NCBI GenBank assembly: GCA_021323655.1
Contig: JAJPKO010000065.1
Coordinates: 1-64,000, forward strand
Source of the DNA: Acidobacteriaceae bacterium
GTDB lineage: Bacteria; Acidobacteriota; Terriglobia; Terriglobales; Acidobacteriaceae
Length of the DNA stretch: 64,000 nucleotides
Direction of reading: 5' to 3'
Below, one piece after another: positions 36,610 to 46,290 of this stretch. The position numbers and the translations under genes were made by a program. Numbering within the stretch: position 1 is the first letter of the stretch; each line of letters begins with the position of its first letter. The notes beneath the pieces were generated by a model, which did no database searches, had not been told where the DNA came from, and saw only the letters and a list, made by a program, of their open reading frames with translations.

Positions 36610-39430
36610 GCGCAGGTTTCCTCAACATCGGGAATTCAAGAAAGAAGGTAGTGCCAGACCCAATCTGGCTCTCTACGTGGATTTTTCCGGCGTGCTCCTG
36701 AATAATGCCGTAGGTCACAGCAAGTCCAAGGCCAGTGCCGCGCCGCTGCCCTTGTTTGGGAGCAGTCTTCGTGGTGAAAAACGGATCATAGATGCGCTGC
36801 AGGTGTTCTGGCGCAATGCCTGAACCGTTGTCAGCAATGGAAATGGAGACGTGCCCGTTCGATTCGGTTGAAATGTGCAGTCTGCCTCCGCCCTCCATCG
36901 CGTCTTTTGCATTAAGAAAGAGATTCAGAAATACCTGCTGCAGTTTTCCGGCATTGCCAAGGATTGGCGGCAGCTGCGGATCCAGCGCGAGGACGGCCTC
37001 AACCTGCGCTGTTTTGAACTGATGCTCCAGCAGCGTGAGCGTCTCGCGAATAATTGCGTTCACATCTGTCTCGCGGAACTCCGTGCCGCTGGTGCGCGAG
37101 AAGTTCAGCAAGTTATTCACGATTTCCGAGGCGCGGAAGGTCTGCGTCGTAATCTTTTCAAGCAGAGGCGACAGCCGCTCATCACCGCGCAATTGCTTGG
37201 CCAGCATCTGGGTGTAAGACGAAATTACCGCGAGAGGCGTGTTGACCTCGTGCGCCACGCCCGCCGCGAGCAATCCGATGGAAGATAGCTTCTCGGACTG
37301 GCTCAGTTGCGCTTCCAGCTCCGTGCGTTCGGTGATGTCGTCCACCAGAATGATGCGGCCAACGGTCTCAAAATTGCGAGAGACCAGCGGAGCAATCGCA
37401 ATGTTGGCTGTCCGCGGTTCCCCTTCGCGCATTTCCAGACGGAACTTATAGAGGTTGTGGACGCCCGGCTCATCCTTCACGCGGAGGAACTCTTCCATGA
37501 AAGCTTCAGGAAATATTTCAGAAAGCCGCTTGCCCAATGCGTCGCGCCGGGGCAGCGCGCACAGCACTTCCATCTGGGCGTTCCAGCTTTCGATGCGCTC
37601 CTCGAGATCTACTGCGAGGATACCGACGTTGATAGACTCAACGATGTTTTCGTTGAATTCCTTCAGCCGTTCGTACTCGAGAATCTTCTGCTCCAGGCTC
37701 TGATACAGCCGCGCGTTCTGGATCGCGATGCCGATATAGCCGGCGAGCGATTCCAGCAGCTCCATATCTTCGCTGGACAGAAAATCGCCATCCGTCGTAC
37801 GCCCCAATCCAATGACCGCGATGGTGCGGTCCTGCAAGCGGCAGGGCAGGTAATAGTTCAGGTCGAGCAATTCCGCGGTGCGACGTTCGCTCTCCGTCAG
37901 ATGCAGCGCCTGTTGCGGATTTTCAAGAAAGATGTGCGACCCGGCATCCGGCTGATCAAAGTGCAGAAAGCCGAGGTCCAGCGCGCTGCTGCCATCCAGT
38001 GCCGATTGCGGAATTCCATGCCCCTCGGCCAGCCGATACGTTCCCGGTTTCTCCGCCAAAAAGACCGCCACACGCGCCACCAGCAGTGTGTGTGGCAGCC
38101 GCTCCACAATGGAGTGCAGCAGCGCTTTCAGATCAGTCTGCGAACTCAGCCCGCGCCCGAATTCGATCAGCGTATCGCGATAGTCGTAGCGCTTGCGATC
38201 AAAGACGCGGTCCACGCGGTCCTGGATCCCGCGCTTGAGCGGCTCAAACAACTGCGCGGTAATAATGATGGCAGCAATCAGTCCCCAGACCCCCGCGCTC
38301 GGCACCCGGGTATGGACAATCTCGGCAGCAACGGCCACCATGCCGAAATACAACCCGACCAGCGCCGCCGTCGCCAACGTGTACGTCACACCGCGCTTGA
38401 AGATCAGATCGGTATCCATCAGACGGTAACGGATGATGGCCCAACTGAATGTGAGTGGAAGAAAGAGCAGCGAAATTCCTGCGAGCTTGGTCAACAGATC
38501 GGGCGAGGCCCAATCCGCCATATAAGGAATGGCATAGAGCAGCGTGAAAGGAACAATGGCGACCAGCGTGCCGCGCGTAAGCCACTTGAGCTGCTGACGG
38601 CGGAGGGGCTGGTCTTCATGGTGATAGCTGATGAAGAAGACCGCCGCAGCAAGAACGTAATAAAAGGAGAGATACCCAATCGCAAGCTGGTCCAGCCGGT
38701 GTTCCAGAATCGCCGTGGCCGACCATTGCTGCACCGCGTAAATGTATAGGCCGATGAGACAACAAGTTGGCGCATAGATCAGCCCTGTCAGCCACCGGTG
38801 CCTGCGCCGCTTCTCAGAAAATGCCTGAGCAAAATGCAGGAAGAGCGCCGGCTGCAGTGCGTTGGCGGCAATATTGCCCCAGTAGATGATTTCATCCAGC
38901 GAATTGAACTTGCCCGTGTACTTGAACGCATACAGCACAAACGACGCCAGGCAGAAGATGTAGAAGTGCATGGCGTGTGGGGCCGTCCAGCGCCGGAAGA
39001 GAACATAAAATCCGATGCCGAGGTAGACCAGCGCAATCAGCCGAAAGCCCTGATTGATACTACGGTCTTTCACGTCCAAAATGACCTGGACGTTGGTCAG
39101 CTTCACGCCATCGCGTTCAATGGTGTAGGCAATCTTGCCGTATGGTCCGGTCAGGAACATCTCGCGGGCCAGCGCTGCATAGCGGGGCAGCGGCTTGTCA
39201 TTGGCTGCCAGCAGAACGTCTCCGACTTTGATTCCGGCCTTCTGCCCGGCACTGTCCTTCAGGACACGCTGCGCCTCCAGTCCGCCGTGGCTTTCTGTCC
39301 ATACCACCCCGTCGGTCGGCAGGGTGTAGCTGTTTTCCTGGATGAAGTTGAAAATCGCGAAGGTGACAGCCGCAACCGTAAAAAGTGCCAGTAGCAGGAC
39401 ACTAATCCGGGTTTGCAGAGACCTTTCCAT
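36602..39430 (-). CDS. Membrane sensor histidine kinase with PDZ, GAF and PAS domains
   Basis: A 942-residue kinase. In order: membrane helix (about 10-28), periplasmic PDZ-like domain (about 40-125), a multi-helix membrane block (about 130-395), GAF (about 425-575), PAS (about 595-705), HisKA with phospho-H727 in GVAHEVNTPL, and HATPase (about 825-935; NLFLNAKDAM, DNGSGIAPEH, GTGLGLAV). A PDZ domain suggests sensing of protein ends or envelope stress. The ATG at 39430 is chosen because it begins just before the first helix. It is paired with the overlapping NtrC-type gene. Confidence 0.92.
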   Translation of the reverse strand: MERSLQTRISVLLLALFTVAAVTFAIFNFIQENSYTLPTDGVVWTESHGGLEAQRVLKDSAGQKAGIKVGDVLLAANDKPLPRYAALAREMFLTGPYGKIAYTIERDGVKLTNVQVILDVKDRSINQGFRLIALVYLGIGFYVLFRRWTAPHAMHFYIFCLASFVLYAFKYTGKFNSLDEIIYWGNIAANALQPALFLHFAQAFSEKRRRHRWLTGLIYAPTCCLIGLYIYAVQQWSATAILEHRLDQLAIGYLSFYYVLAAAVFFISYHHEDQPLRRQQLKWLTRGTLVAIVPFTLLYAIPYMADWASPDLLTKLAGISLLFLPLTFSWAIIRYRLMDTDLIFKRGVTYTLATAALVGLYFGMVAVAAEIVHTRVPSAGVWGLIAAIIITAQLFEPLKRGIQDRVDRVFDRKRYDYRDTLIEFGRGLSSQTDLKALLHSIVERLPHTLLVARVAVFLAEKPGTYRLAEGHGIPQSALDGSSALDLGFLHFDQPDAGSHIFLENPQQALHLTESERRTAELLDLNYYLPCRLQDRTIAVIGLGRTTDGDFLSSEDMELLESLAGYIGIAIQNARLYQSLEQKILEYERLKEFNENIVESINVGILAVDLEERIESWNAQMEVLCALPRRDALGKRLSEIFPEAFMEEFLRVKDEPGVHNLYKFRLEMREGEPRTANIAIAPLVSRNFETVGRIILVDDITERTELEAQLSQSEKLSSIGLLAAGVAHEVNTPLAVISSYTQMLAKQLRGDERLSPLLEKITTQTFRASEIVNNLLNFSRTSGTEFRETDVNAIIRETLTLLEHQFKTAQVEAVLALDPQLPPILGNAGKLQQVFLNLFLNAKDAMEGGGRLHISTESNGHVSISIADNGSGIAPEHLQRIYDPFFTTKTAPKQGQRRGTGLGLAVTYGIIQEHAGKIHVESQIGSGTTFFLEFPMLRKPAHV

Positions 39431-39599
39431 GCGATTGCCGAGAGACTTGCTTCTCCAGAATAGACGAACGCACATAAACTCAGAGCAAGTCTCTTGCCAC
39501 AGTGAGAAATCCTGGCCCGATGCCTCTTCGCTTCTACCAAGTCCCTGATTTCGGAAGGGATATGGATGGGAGCCCAGAAGAACGCATACACGCATTTTA

Positions 39600-39614
39600 T
39601 TCATTTAAAATGAA
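39600..39614. promoter_or_regulatory. Perfect palindrome, possible operator
   Basis: TTCATTT-a-AAATGAA, 15 bp. It lies 170 bp upstream of the sensor kinase and 210 bp upstream of the hydrolase. Its binding protein is unknown. Confidence 0.35.
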
Positions 39615-39737
39615 AAAATGAACTCTTATAGGCCAAATATATGGAAAATCATAATATTTAGGCCCAGTATGCCGATTTATTGAGTACAGATATGGTTCTT
39701 TGTAATGTGAAAAAGCATCTCCTGCCCCCGAATCGGA

Positions 39738-39766
39738 TTCACAAACTGCAAGGCTTTTTATATAGT
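39738..39766 (+). promoter_or_regulatory. Candidate promoter of the alpha/beta hydrolase
   Basis: TTCACA (39738-39743), exactly 17 bp, then TATAGT (39761-39766), about 57 bp before the ATG. Confidence 0.55.
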
Positions 39767-39823
39767 GTTAACGTTTGCGGCTGCGCTTTCATGGTCGCGT
39801 AACAGAGAGATTGGTACGGAACC

Positions 39824-40744
39824 ATGGCATTAGCGACATGGATGTTGGCTGAAGGGCCACCAATAGAGAAGGAAGTCAATGTAGAAGGGCATCGGATGCA
39901 CTATCTCACCATGGGATCCGGCCCTTCGCTCCTGCTCATCCATGGTCTTCTGGGGTCGGCAGCGGCATGGCTGCCCTGCCTTTCCAGCCTTGCTGATGAA
40001 TCCACCGTTCTCGCCGTGGATACTCTCGGGATTGGACGCTCCGAGCGCGTTCACGGCCTCGACGCCGGCCTGGCTGCGCAGGCCGATCGCATGGCCGAAT
40101 TCATGGAAAAAGCAGGGATTCCCAGGTCAGACATAGCCGGGACCTCCCATGGCGGCGCCATCGCCCTCATGCTGGCCGCCCGGCACCCGGAGCGCGTCCG
40201 CAGCCTGATCCTGCACGCCCCTGCAAACCCTTTTTCCAATGTCGCCGATCCGCTGCTGCATTTTTACCGCTCGCCGCTGGGACATTGGTTTGCCCATCAA
40301 CTGCCATTGCTGCCGCAGAGCCTACAAGAGCTTGCTCTGGGACGCATGTATGGGAACCAGCGCCATCCTATCAGCAATGAAGTGCTAGAAATGTACATGC
40401 GTTCTCTGCGCGTGCCCGGAACGGTAGACCATATTCTAAACATTCTGGACCACTGGTTTGATGACATGCGGACCCTGAAGTCAGCGCTGAATGCTATCCA
40501 TGACATCCCGATTTTGTTGATCTGGGGCACCCGCGATCGCGCTGTAAGTATGGCTTCCGGCCAGGCGCTGCAAGCCAGATTGGGCAATCCGGAGATGACC
40601 ATTCTTCCGGGCGTGGGACACCTGCCCTTTGAAGAGGCCCCGAATGCATTCGCTGAAGCAGCCAACACCTTCCTACGCAAGCAGCAGCGTAGTGAAGCAC
40701 CACTTCGACCCCACCTTGTATGGACCAGCACCAGCGCGAAGTAG
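39824..40744 (+). CDS. Alpha/beta hydrolase
   Basis: A 306-residue hydrolase with the complete catalytic triad: S108 in GTSHGG, D238 in WGTRDRAV and H266 in GVGHLPFE. The oxyanion-hole HGLLGSAAAW is near residue 40. There is no signal peptide. Typical substrates are esters, epoxides or C-C bonds; the sequence does not say which. It is convergent with a LysR gene, and a good promoter lies upstream. Confidence 0.9.
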   Translation: MALATWMLAEGPPIEKEVNVEGHRMHYLTMGSGPSLLLIHGLLGSAAAWLPCLSSLADESTVLAVDTLGIGRSERVHGLDAGLAAQADRMAEFMEKAGIPRSDIAGTSHGGAIALMLAARHPERVRSLILHAPANPFSNVADPLLHFYRSPLGHWFAHQLPLLPQSLQELALGRMYGNQRHPISNEVLEMYMRSLRVPGTVDHILNILDHWFDDMRTLKSALNAIHDIPILLIWGTRDRAVSMASGQALQARLGNPEMTILPGVGHLPFEEAPNAFAEAANTFLRKQQRSEAPLRPHLVWTSTSAK

Positions 40745-40767
40745 GCCTCTCAGAAGTTCCTCGGCTT

Positions 40768-41739
40768 TCACTCCAGAAATGGATTACGCTCCTGGAGACC
40801 CCCCCGAAGCAACTGACGTTCGGTGCCGTCTTCATTCTGTACTGAACTCTGAATCAAGTCCTTCTTCGCCCGCATAAACTCCAGAAAGGCCTTCTGTATC
40901 CCGCCCTCTCGTTCTGCAGACCACGCCATCACCAACTCCACCGAGCCGCACGGCTCAATCAAAGGGCAATACGAAAGATCACTGAACCGGTAATGCTGAA
41001 GGCTAGAAGGAATCAGAGTAACGCCTTCACCCGCCTGCACCAGCGTGAGCACGCTCGACAACACGTTTGACATTTGTGTGATCTTTGGGGAAAAGCCCGC
41101 CTCCGCGCACAAAGTCGTAATTTTGTCGAACAACGTGGAAGACAGACTGCGATTGCATACAATAAACGGCTCGTCTGCCAGCGCCCGCAACGTCAAGGGC
41201 CTGCCAGCCAATGGATGATCCACCGGAAGCACCGCAATCAGCGGATCTCTGTAAAGTAATTCCGCCTGAAGGAGACCATCGTACGGCGGCTGCAAAGGCC
41301 GCGTAAAACCAATATCAATCGAGCCATTCAACAGCGCCTCCGACTGCGCCGCCGGCGACATTTCCATGACGCAAAGCCGTATGTGAGGATGCAGCCGACG
41401 AAATTCCCGGATAATCGTCGGAAAAAATCTCCCTGTGCCCCATACCAGAAATCCAATGGTGAGTGCGCCAGATTCCCCTCGCGCAGACCTCAGTGCCAGA
41501 TCTACGGCGCGGTCTGCTGCGGCAAGCACTTTTCGCGCTTCCTCAAAGAAGACCTCGCCCGCAGGAGTCAGGCTCACCCTATGCTGCGACCGATTGAGCA
41601 GCGCCACCCCGATTTCTTTTTCAAGATCAAGCACCTGTTCGCTGATCGCTGACTGGGATACATGCAACGCCCGCGCTGCGCGATTAAATCCGCGCCACTC
41701 CGCCACAGAACAGAAGTACCGGAGATGCCTTAGCTCCAT
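40768..41739 (-). CDS. LysR family transcriptional regulator
   Basis: A 323-residue LTTR. The winged HTH is at residues about 1-60 (MELRHLRYFCSVAEWRGFNRAARALHVSQSAISEQVLDLEKEIG), followed by a periplasmic-binding-like effector domain. It is divergent from the RND efflux operon, which LysR proteins often control. The shared spacer contains a 20-bp tandem duplication. Confidence 0.92.
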   Translation of the reverse strand: MELRHLRYFCSVAEWRGFNRAARALHVSQSAISEQVLDLEKEIGVALLNRSQHRVSLTPAGEVFFEEARKVLAAADRAVDLALRSARGESGALTIGFLVWGTGRFFPTIIREFRRLHPHIRLCVMEMSPAAQSEALLNGSIDIGFTRPLQPPYDGLLQAELLYRDPLIAVLPVDHPLAGRPLTLRALADEPFIVCNRSLSSTLFDKITTLCAEAGFSPKITQMSNVLSSVLTLVQAGEGVTLIPSSLQHYRFSDLSYCPLIEPCGSVELVMAWSAEREGGIQKAFLEFMRAKKDLIQSSVQNEDGTERQLLRGGLQERNPFLE

Positions 41740-41811
41740 ACTTCTATCTTATCGCCATTGCCGATAGTTGCATTCGGAACAAACTGTGCGACCTATCAAC
41801 TCTCATTCTCC

Positions 41812-41851
41812 TCAATATAGTGTCCGCGTTTTCAATATAGTGTCCGCGTTT
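41812..41851. repeat. Perfect tandem 20-bp duplication before the RND operon
   Basis: TCAATATAGTGTCCGCGTTT occurs twice back to back (41812-41831, 41832-41851) and is followed by a partial third start (TCGATATTT). It lies in the short spacer between lysR and the RND permease. Confidence 0.9.
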
Positions 41852-41884
41852 TCGATATTTCTTCACGGAGCCAGGCCTTCAACC

Positions 41885-44800
41885 ATGTGGATTGTCAGAG
41901 TTGCGCTCTCGCGACCGTATACCTTCATCATTCTGGCGCTGCTGATTCTTGTTCTCAGCCCGGTCGTCATTCTTCGTACGCCGACCGATATCTTTCCCAA
42001 CATTGACATCCCTGTAGTCTCGGTTGCATGGACCTATACCGGCTTAAATCCGGAAGAGTTGGAGGGGCGGCTCACCACACCGTATGAAAAGGTGCTCACC
42101 ACACTGGTAGACAACATCGAGCACATCGAATCCACTACATACAACGGCACGGCTGTAGTTAAAATCTTCCTGCAGCCCAACGCCAGCCTTGATACGGCCA
42201 ATGCGCAGGTCACAGCCGCATCTCAGTTCATCCTGCGCCAGCTTCCTCCCGGCACGCTTCCTCCGGAAATCATCAACTTCAGTGCATCCAGCGTGCCTAT
42301 TCTCCAGATCGGCCTCTCCGGAAAAGGCCTCTCGGAACAGCAGCTCAACGACTATGGTCTGAACTTCATCCGCACGCAGTTGGTCACCGTGCCTGGTGCC
42401 GTCATTCCCTATCCCTACGGAGGAAAACAGCGCCAGGTCATGATCAGCATGGACCAGGGGCTCATGCAGGCGCGCGGCATCGCTCCGATAGATGTCCTCA
42501 ATGCTGTTAGTGCGCAAAATCTGGTGCTGCCATCCGGCACAGCAAAGATCGGCGAAAACGAATACGATGTGCGCCTGAATACCGCGCCGCGCACCATCGC
42601 CGAACTGAACAGCATTCCCATCAAAAAAGTCGACGACACCATTATTTATCTGCGCGATGTGGCAACGGTAAGTGATGGATTCGCAGTCCAGACCAACATC
42701 GTCCGGCAGGACGGCCACCGCGGCGTGCTCATCAGCATTCTCAAAGCAGGCAATGCTTCTACGCTGGACGTGGTCAAAGGCATTCGCTCCATGCTGCCCC
42801 GCGTCGCCACCATTGTTCCGCCTGAATTGCGCATGGTCCCGCTCGCCGACCAGTCGGTCTTTGTGCGCAGCGCCGTAAGCGGTGTGGTCCGCGAAGCGAT
42901 TATTGCCGCAGCATTGACGGGGCTGATGATCCTGCTCTTCCTCGGGAGCTGGCGCAGCACGCTCATCATCGCTGTCTCCATCCCGCTGTCTATTCTCACG
43001 TCCATCATTGTTCTCAGCCTGCTGGGCCAGACCATCAACATCATGACGCTTGGCGGCCTCGCGCTCGCAGTCGGCATTCTGGTGGATGATGCGACAGTAA
43101 CCATCGAAAACATTGAGCGCTATCTCGAACAAGGTCTTCCGCTCGAGCGCTCCATTCTGGAAGGCGCCGCGCAGATCGCAGTGCCTGCTCTCGTCTCAAC
43201 GCTGTGCATCTGCATCGTGTTTCTGCCCATGTTCATGCTTGGCGGCGTTGCGCGATATCTGTTCGTTCCCTTGGCGGAAGCGGTTGTCTTCGCCATGCTC
43301 GCGTCCTACGTCCTCTCCAGAACATTGGTGCCAACGCTGGCCATGTATCTGCTCAAGGAGCATGACGAGGAGCCTCACGCGCCGCGCAACATACTCGCCC
43401 GGTTCCAGCGCGGATTTGAACATAGGTTTGAAAATCTGCGTCTCCGCTATCGCTCGCTGCTTACCCGGTTGGTATGGAACCGCAAGCTCTTCGTTCCTTC
43501 ATTTCTAGGAATATGCCTCTGCGCGTTTCTGCTGCTGCCATGGCTTGGCCAGGACTTCTTCCCCAACACGGACAGCGGCGAATTCATTCTGCATGTGCGC
43601 GGAAAAACCGGTCTTCGTATCGAAGAAACCGCCCGCCTATGCGACCTGGTGGAAGACAGTATCCGTCAGGAGATTCCAGCAAAAGAAATAGACCACATCA
43701 TTGATAACATCGGCATGCCCTACAGCCAGATGAACACCATGCACATGACCTCCGGCGCCATCGGCGCAAACGATGCCGACATCATGGTCACGCTGAAAGA
43801 AGACCATCACCCTACAGCAAACTACATCCGCCGCCTCCGCCAGAATTTACCTGCGCAATTTCCCGGAACAACGTTCTACCTGCTGCCTGCTGACATCGTG
43901 ACGCAGATCCTCAACTTCGGACTGCCCGCTCCCATGGACGTACAGATAGAAGGCAGCAATGTCGAAGCCAGTCATCAAATTGCCAACAAGCTGCTCACTC
44001 AATTGCGCCAGGTCCCTGGTCTCACCGATCTTCGTATCCAGCAGCCATTCGATTATCCAACCCTCAATGTGGATGTGGACCGCACCAAGGCCCAGCAGGG
44101 CGGATACACAGAACGCGACGTAGCATCCAGCGTGCTCAACACCCTCAGCGGCAGCTTCCAGATCTCGCCCATGTTCTTCCTGAACTGGAAAAACGGCGTC
44201 AACTATAACCTGGTTGCACAGACCCCGCAGTACCGCATTCAGTCTCTGCAGGACCTGCAAAACATCCCCATTACCGCCGCAAGCCGACAGCAGCCAGAAA
44301 TCCTCGGCGACATTGCTTCGATTGATCGGTCACGCGAAATGGCCGTCATCTCCCACTACAACATTCGCCGCGTGGTAGACATCTACGCGTCCGTGCAGGA
44401 CCGTGACCTGGGCGCCGTAAGCGGCGAGGTCGAACGCATCGTCAATGCCAACAAAAAAGACCTTCCGCGTGGCACATTCGTCTCCGTGCGTGGCCAGGCG
44501 CAGACCATGCGCGCATCCTATACCGGGCTGCTTACCGGCCTGCTCTTCGCAATTGGCCTGGTATACATGCTCATCGTTGTGAACTTTCAGTCCTGGCTCG
44601 ATCCTTTCATCATCATCACAGCGTTGCCTGCTGCGCTTGCAGGAATTGTGCTCTTCCTCTTCTTTACGCACACTGCCCTGAGCGTCCCTGCTCTTATGGG
44701 CGCAATCATGTGCATGGGCGTGGCCACCGCAAACAGCATTCTCGTTGTCTCTTTCGCCAAGGAACGCCTGCAGGTACACGGTGACGCAGCACTCGCCGCC

Positions 44801-45064
44801 ATTGAAGCAGGCGCAACGCGCTTCCGCCCAGTCCTGATGACAGCGCTCGCCATGATCATCGGCATGGTACCCATGGCCCTGGGCCTCGGCGATGGCGGCG
44901 AACAGAATGCCCCTCTCGGACGTGCCGTCATTGGCGGACTGCTTTGTGCCACCGTGGCCACACTGGTCTTTGTGCCATCTGTCTTCAGCCTGCTGCATGG
45001 ACGACGCCAGCCAAACCCTACTGAAGGCATGCTCCACACGGAAGGACACGCGACACACGCATGA
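41885..45064 (+). CDS. RND efflux permease
   Basis: A 1,059-residue inner-membrane proton-driven pump. It begins MWIVRVALSRPYTFIILALLILVLSPV and carries the RND motifs GILVDDATVTIENIER (near residue 400) and the late MGVATANSILVVSFAKERL. The D-D pair in the fourth helix (VDDA) is in place for proton coupling. The start at ATG 41885 follows the tandem repeat; the frame upstream has no similarity. Its stop overlaps the ATG of the adaptor gene (ATGA). The substrate class is not clear. Confidence 0.93.
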   Translation: MWIVRVALSRPYTFIILALLILVLSPVVILRTPTDIFPNIDIPVVSVAWTYTGLNPEELEGRLTTPYEKVLTTLVDNIEHIESTTYNGTAVVKIFLQPNASLDTANAQVTAASQFILRQLPPGTLPPEIINFSASSVPILQIGLSGKGLSEQQLNDYGLNFIRTQLVTVPGAVIPYPYGGKQRQVMISMDQGLMQARGIAPIDVLNAVSAQNLVLPSGTAKIGENEYDVRLNTAPRTIAELNSIPIKKVDDTIIYLRDVATVSDGFAVQTNIVRQDGHRGVLISILKAGNASTLDVVKGIRSMLPRVATIVPPELRMVPLADQSVFVRSAVSGVVREAIIAAALTGLMILLFLGSWRSTLIIAVSIPLSILTSIIVLSLLGQTINIMTLGGLALAVGILVDDATVTIENIERYLEQGLPLERSILEGAAQIAVPALVSTLCICIVFLPMFMLGGVARYLFVPLAEAVVFAMLASYVLSRTLVPTLAMYLLKEHDEEPHAPRNILARFQRGFEHRFENLRLRYRSLLTRLVWNRKLFVPSFLGICLCAFLLLPWLGQDFFPNTDSGEFILHVRGKTGLRIEETARLCDLVEDSIRQEIPAKEIDHIIDNIGMPYSQMNTMHMTSGAIGANDADIMVTLKEDHHPTANYIRRLRQNLPAQFPGTTFYLLPADIVTQILNFGLPAPMDVQIEGSNVEASHQIANKLLTQLRQVPGLTDLRIQQPFDYPTLNVDVDRTKAQQGGYTERDVASSVLNTLSGSFQISPMFFLNWKNGVNYNLVAQTPQYRIQSLQDLQNIPITAASRQQPEILGDIASIDRSREMAVISHYNIRRVVDIYASVQDRDLGAVSGEVERIVNANKKDLPRGTFVSVRGQAQTMRASYTGLLTGLLFAIGLVYMLIVVNFQSWLDPFIIITALPAALAGIVLFLFFTHTALSVPALMGAIMCMGVATANSILVVSFAKERLQVHGDAALAAIEAGATRFRPVLMTALAMIIGMVPMALGLGDGGEQNAPLGRAVIGGLLCATVATLVFVPSVFSLLHGRRQPNPTEGMLHTEGHATHA

Positions 45065-46290
45065 ACGATGGAGAGACTTCTATGGTGATAGACGATCCAG
45101 TAAAAACACAATCCGAGGCCATCCACAATCCGGCACCTGCTCCCCAACCTCGGCGGCCCCGCGCCGCTACCTGGATTGTGACAGCGGTTGTGTGCCTTGT
45201 GCTTGCTTTCCTCATTTATTCCGGCATCCATTCTCGCGTAGAGGCTGAGGCCAATCTCAAGCGCGCCACGCAGGAATCCGCAGTTCCTGTCGTCGCTGTT
45301 GTTGATCCAAAACCTGGATCCACTGCGGAAGAAATCGCTCTTCCCGGGAACACGCAGGCATTCATTGATACTCCCGTCTACGCGCGCACGAATGGCTATT
45401 TAAGAAGGTGGTATGTAGACATCGGCACCCGCGTCCACAAAGGCCAGCTACTTGCGGAAATCGAAACACCTGAGCTCGATCAGCAGCTCGCGCAGGCCCA
45501 GGCGGAATTAAACAACGCCAAGGCAAGTCTTCAGCTTGCGCAGATCACAGCCGCGCGGTGGAAGCACCTTCTTGAAACCAACTCCGTCTCCAAACAGGAG
45601 ACAGACCAGGCCATCAGCGACCTCAGCTCAAAACAGGCGCTGGTCGCCTCGAATGAAGCAAATGTACGCCGTCTGCAGGAGCTTCAGTCCTTTGAACACG
45701 TTTACGCTCCCTTTGACGGCATCGTGACCGCCCGTAACGTAGATATCGGCGCGTTGATTGAAGCGGGCCAGAACACCGCCCCCAAAGAGCTGTTTCACAT
45801 TGCATCCATTAACAAGCTGCGCGTCTATGTTCCAGTTCCTGAAGTCTATGCGGCTTCAATCAAAACTGGCGAGAAAGTCACACTCACCCTCGATGAATTT
45901 CCCGGCCAAACATTCACAGGCGCAGTCGCGCGCAACTCTGACGCAATTGATCCAGCTTCACGCACCCTCAATGTCGAAGTAGATGTGGACAATCCCAAAG
46001 GCCAGCTTTTGCCCGGCGCCTACGCCTTTGTTCATCTCAAAGTGCCACCCACCGCTGGAGCAGTCACAGTCCCTGCAAACTCCCTCATCTTCCGCAAAGA
46101 GGGCATGCGCGTAGCTGTGGTGCGAAACGGCAAAGTCCAGATGGTCCCCATCACCATTGGCCATGATTATGGCGACAGCATAGAAGTAGTTGCCGGGCTT
46201 GCTCCTTCTGACGCTATCGTCATAGACCCATCCGACTCTCTGGAAGATGGCGCACGCGTGCAGGTTGCCACAAAGGAGACCGCACAATGA
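45061..46290 (+). CDS. RND efflux periplasmic adaptor
   Basis: A 409-residue membrane-fusion protein. One N-terminal membrane helix (about 38-57, TWIVTAVVCLVLAFLIY), then a lipoyl/barrel-sandwich half (YARTNGYLRRWYVDIGTRVHKGQLLAEI), a helical hairpin (LDQQLAQAQAELNNAKASLQLAQ) and the beta-barrel domain. It joins the permease to the outer-membrane channel. Both ends overlap the flanking genes by 4 bp. Confidence 0.93.
   Translation: MNDGETSMVIDDPVKTQSEAIHNPAPAPQPRRPRAATWIVTAVVCLVLAFLIYSGIHSRVEAEANLKRATQESAVPVVAVVDPKPGSTAEEIALPGNTQAFIDTPVYARTNGYLRRWYVDIGTRVHKGQLLAEIETPELDQQLAQAQAELNNAKASLQLAQITAARWKHLLETNSVSKQETDQAISDLSSKQALVASNEANVRRLQELQSFEHVYAPFDGIVTARNVDIGALIEAGQNTAPKELFHIASINKLRVYVPVPEVYAASIKTGEKVTLTLDEFPGQTFTGAVARNSDAIDPASRTLNVEVDVDNPKGQLLPGAYAFVHLKVPPTAGAVTVPANSLIFRKEGMRVAVVRNGKVQMVPITIGHDYGDSIEVVAGLAPSDAIVIDPSDSLEDGARVQVATKETAQ

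Larger units (their letters stand above)
39431..39823. other. Divergent intergenic region with promoter and palindrome
   Basis: No gene is supported. It is AT-rich in the middle, holds a TTCATTT-a-AAATGAA palindrome (39600-39614) and a good promoter for the hydrolase (39738-39766). It serves two divergent genes. Confidence 0.6.

Noticed and set aside
37307-38749. A 480-codon open frame opposite the sensor kinase
   Set aside because: Composition (many Q, R and H residues) is antisense-like; the kinase is certain.
42044-43132. A 362-codon open frame opposite the RND permease
   Set aside because: Acidic, repetitive antisense composition; it covers conserved RND motifs on the real strand.
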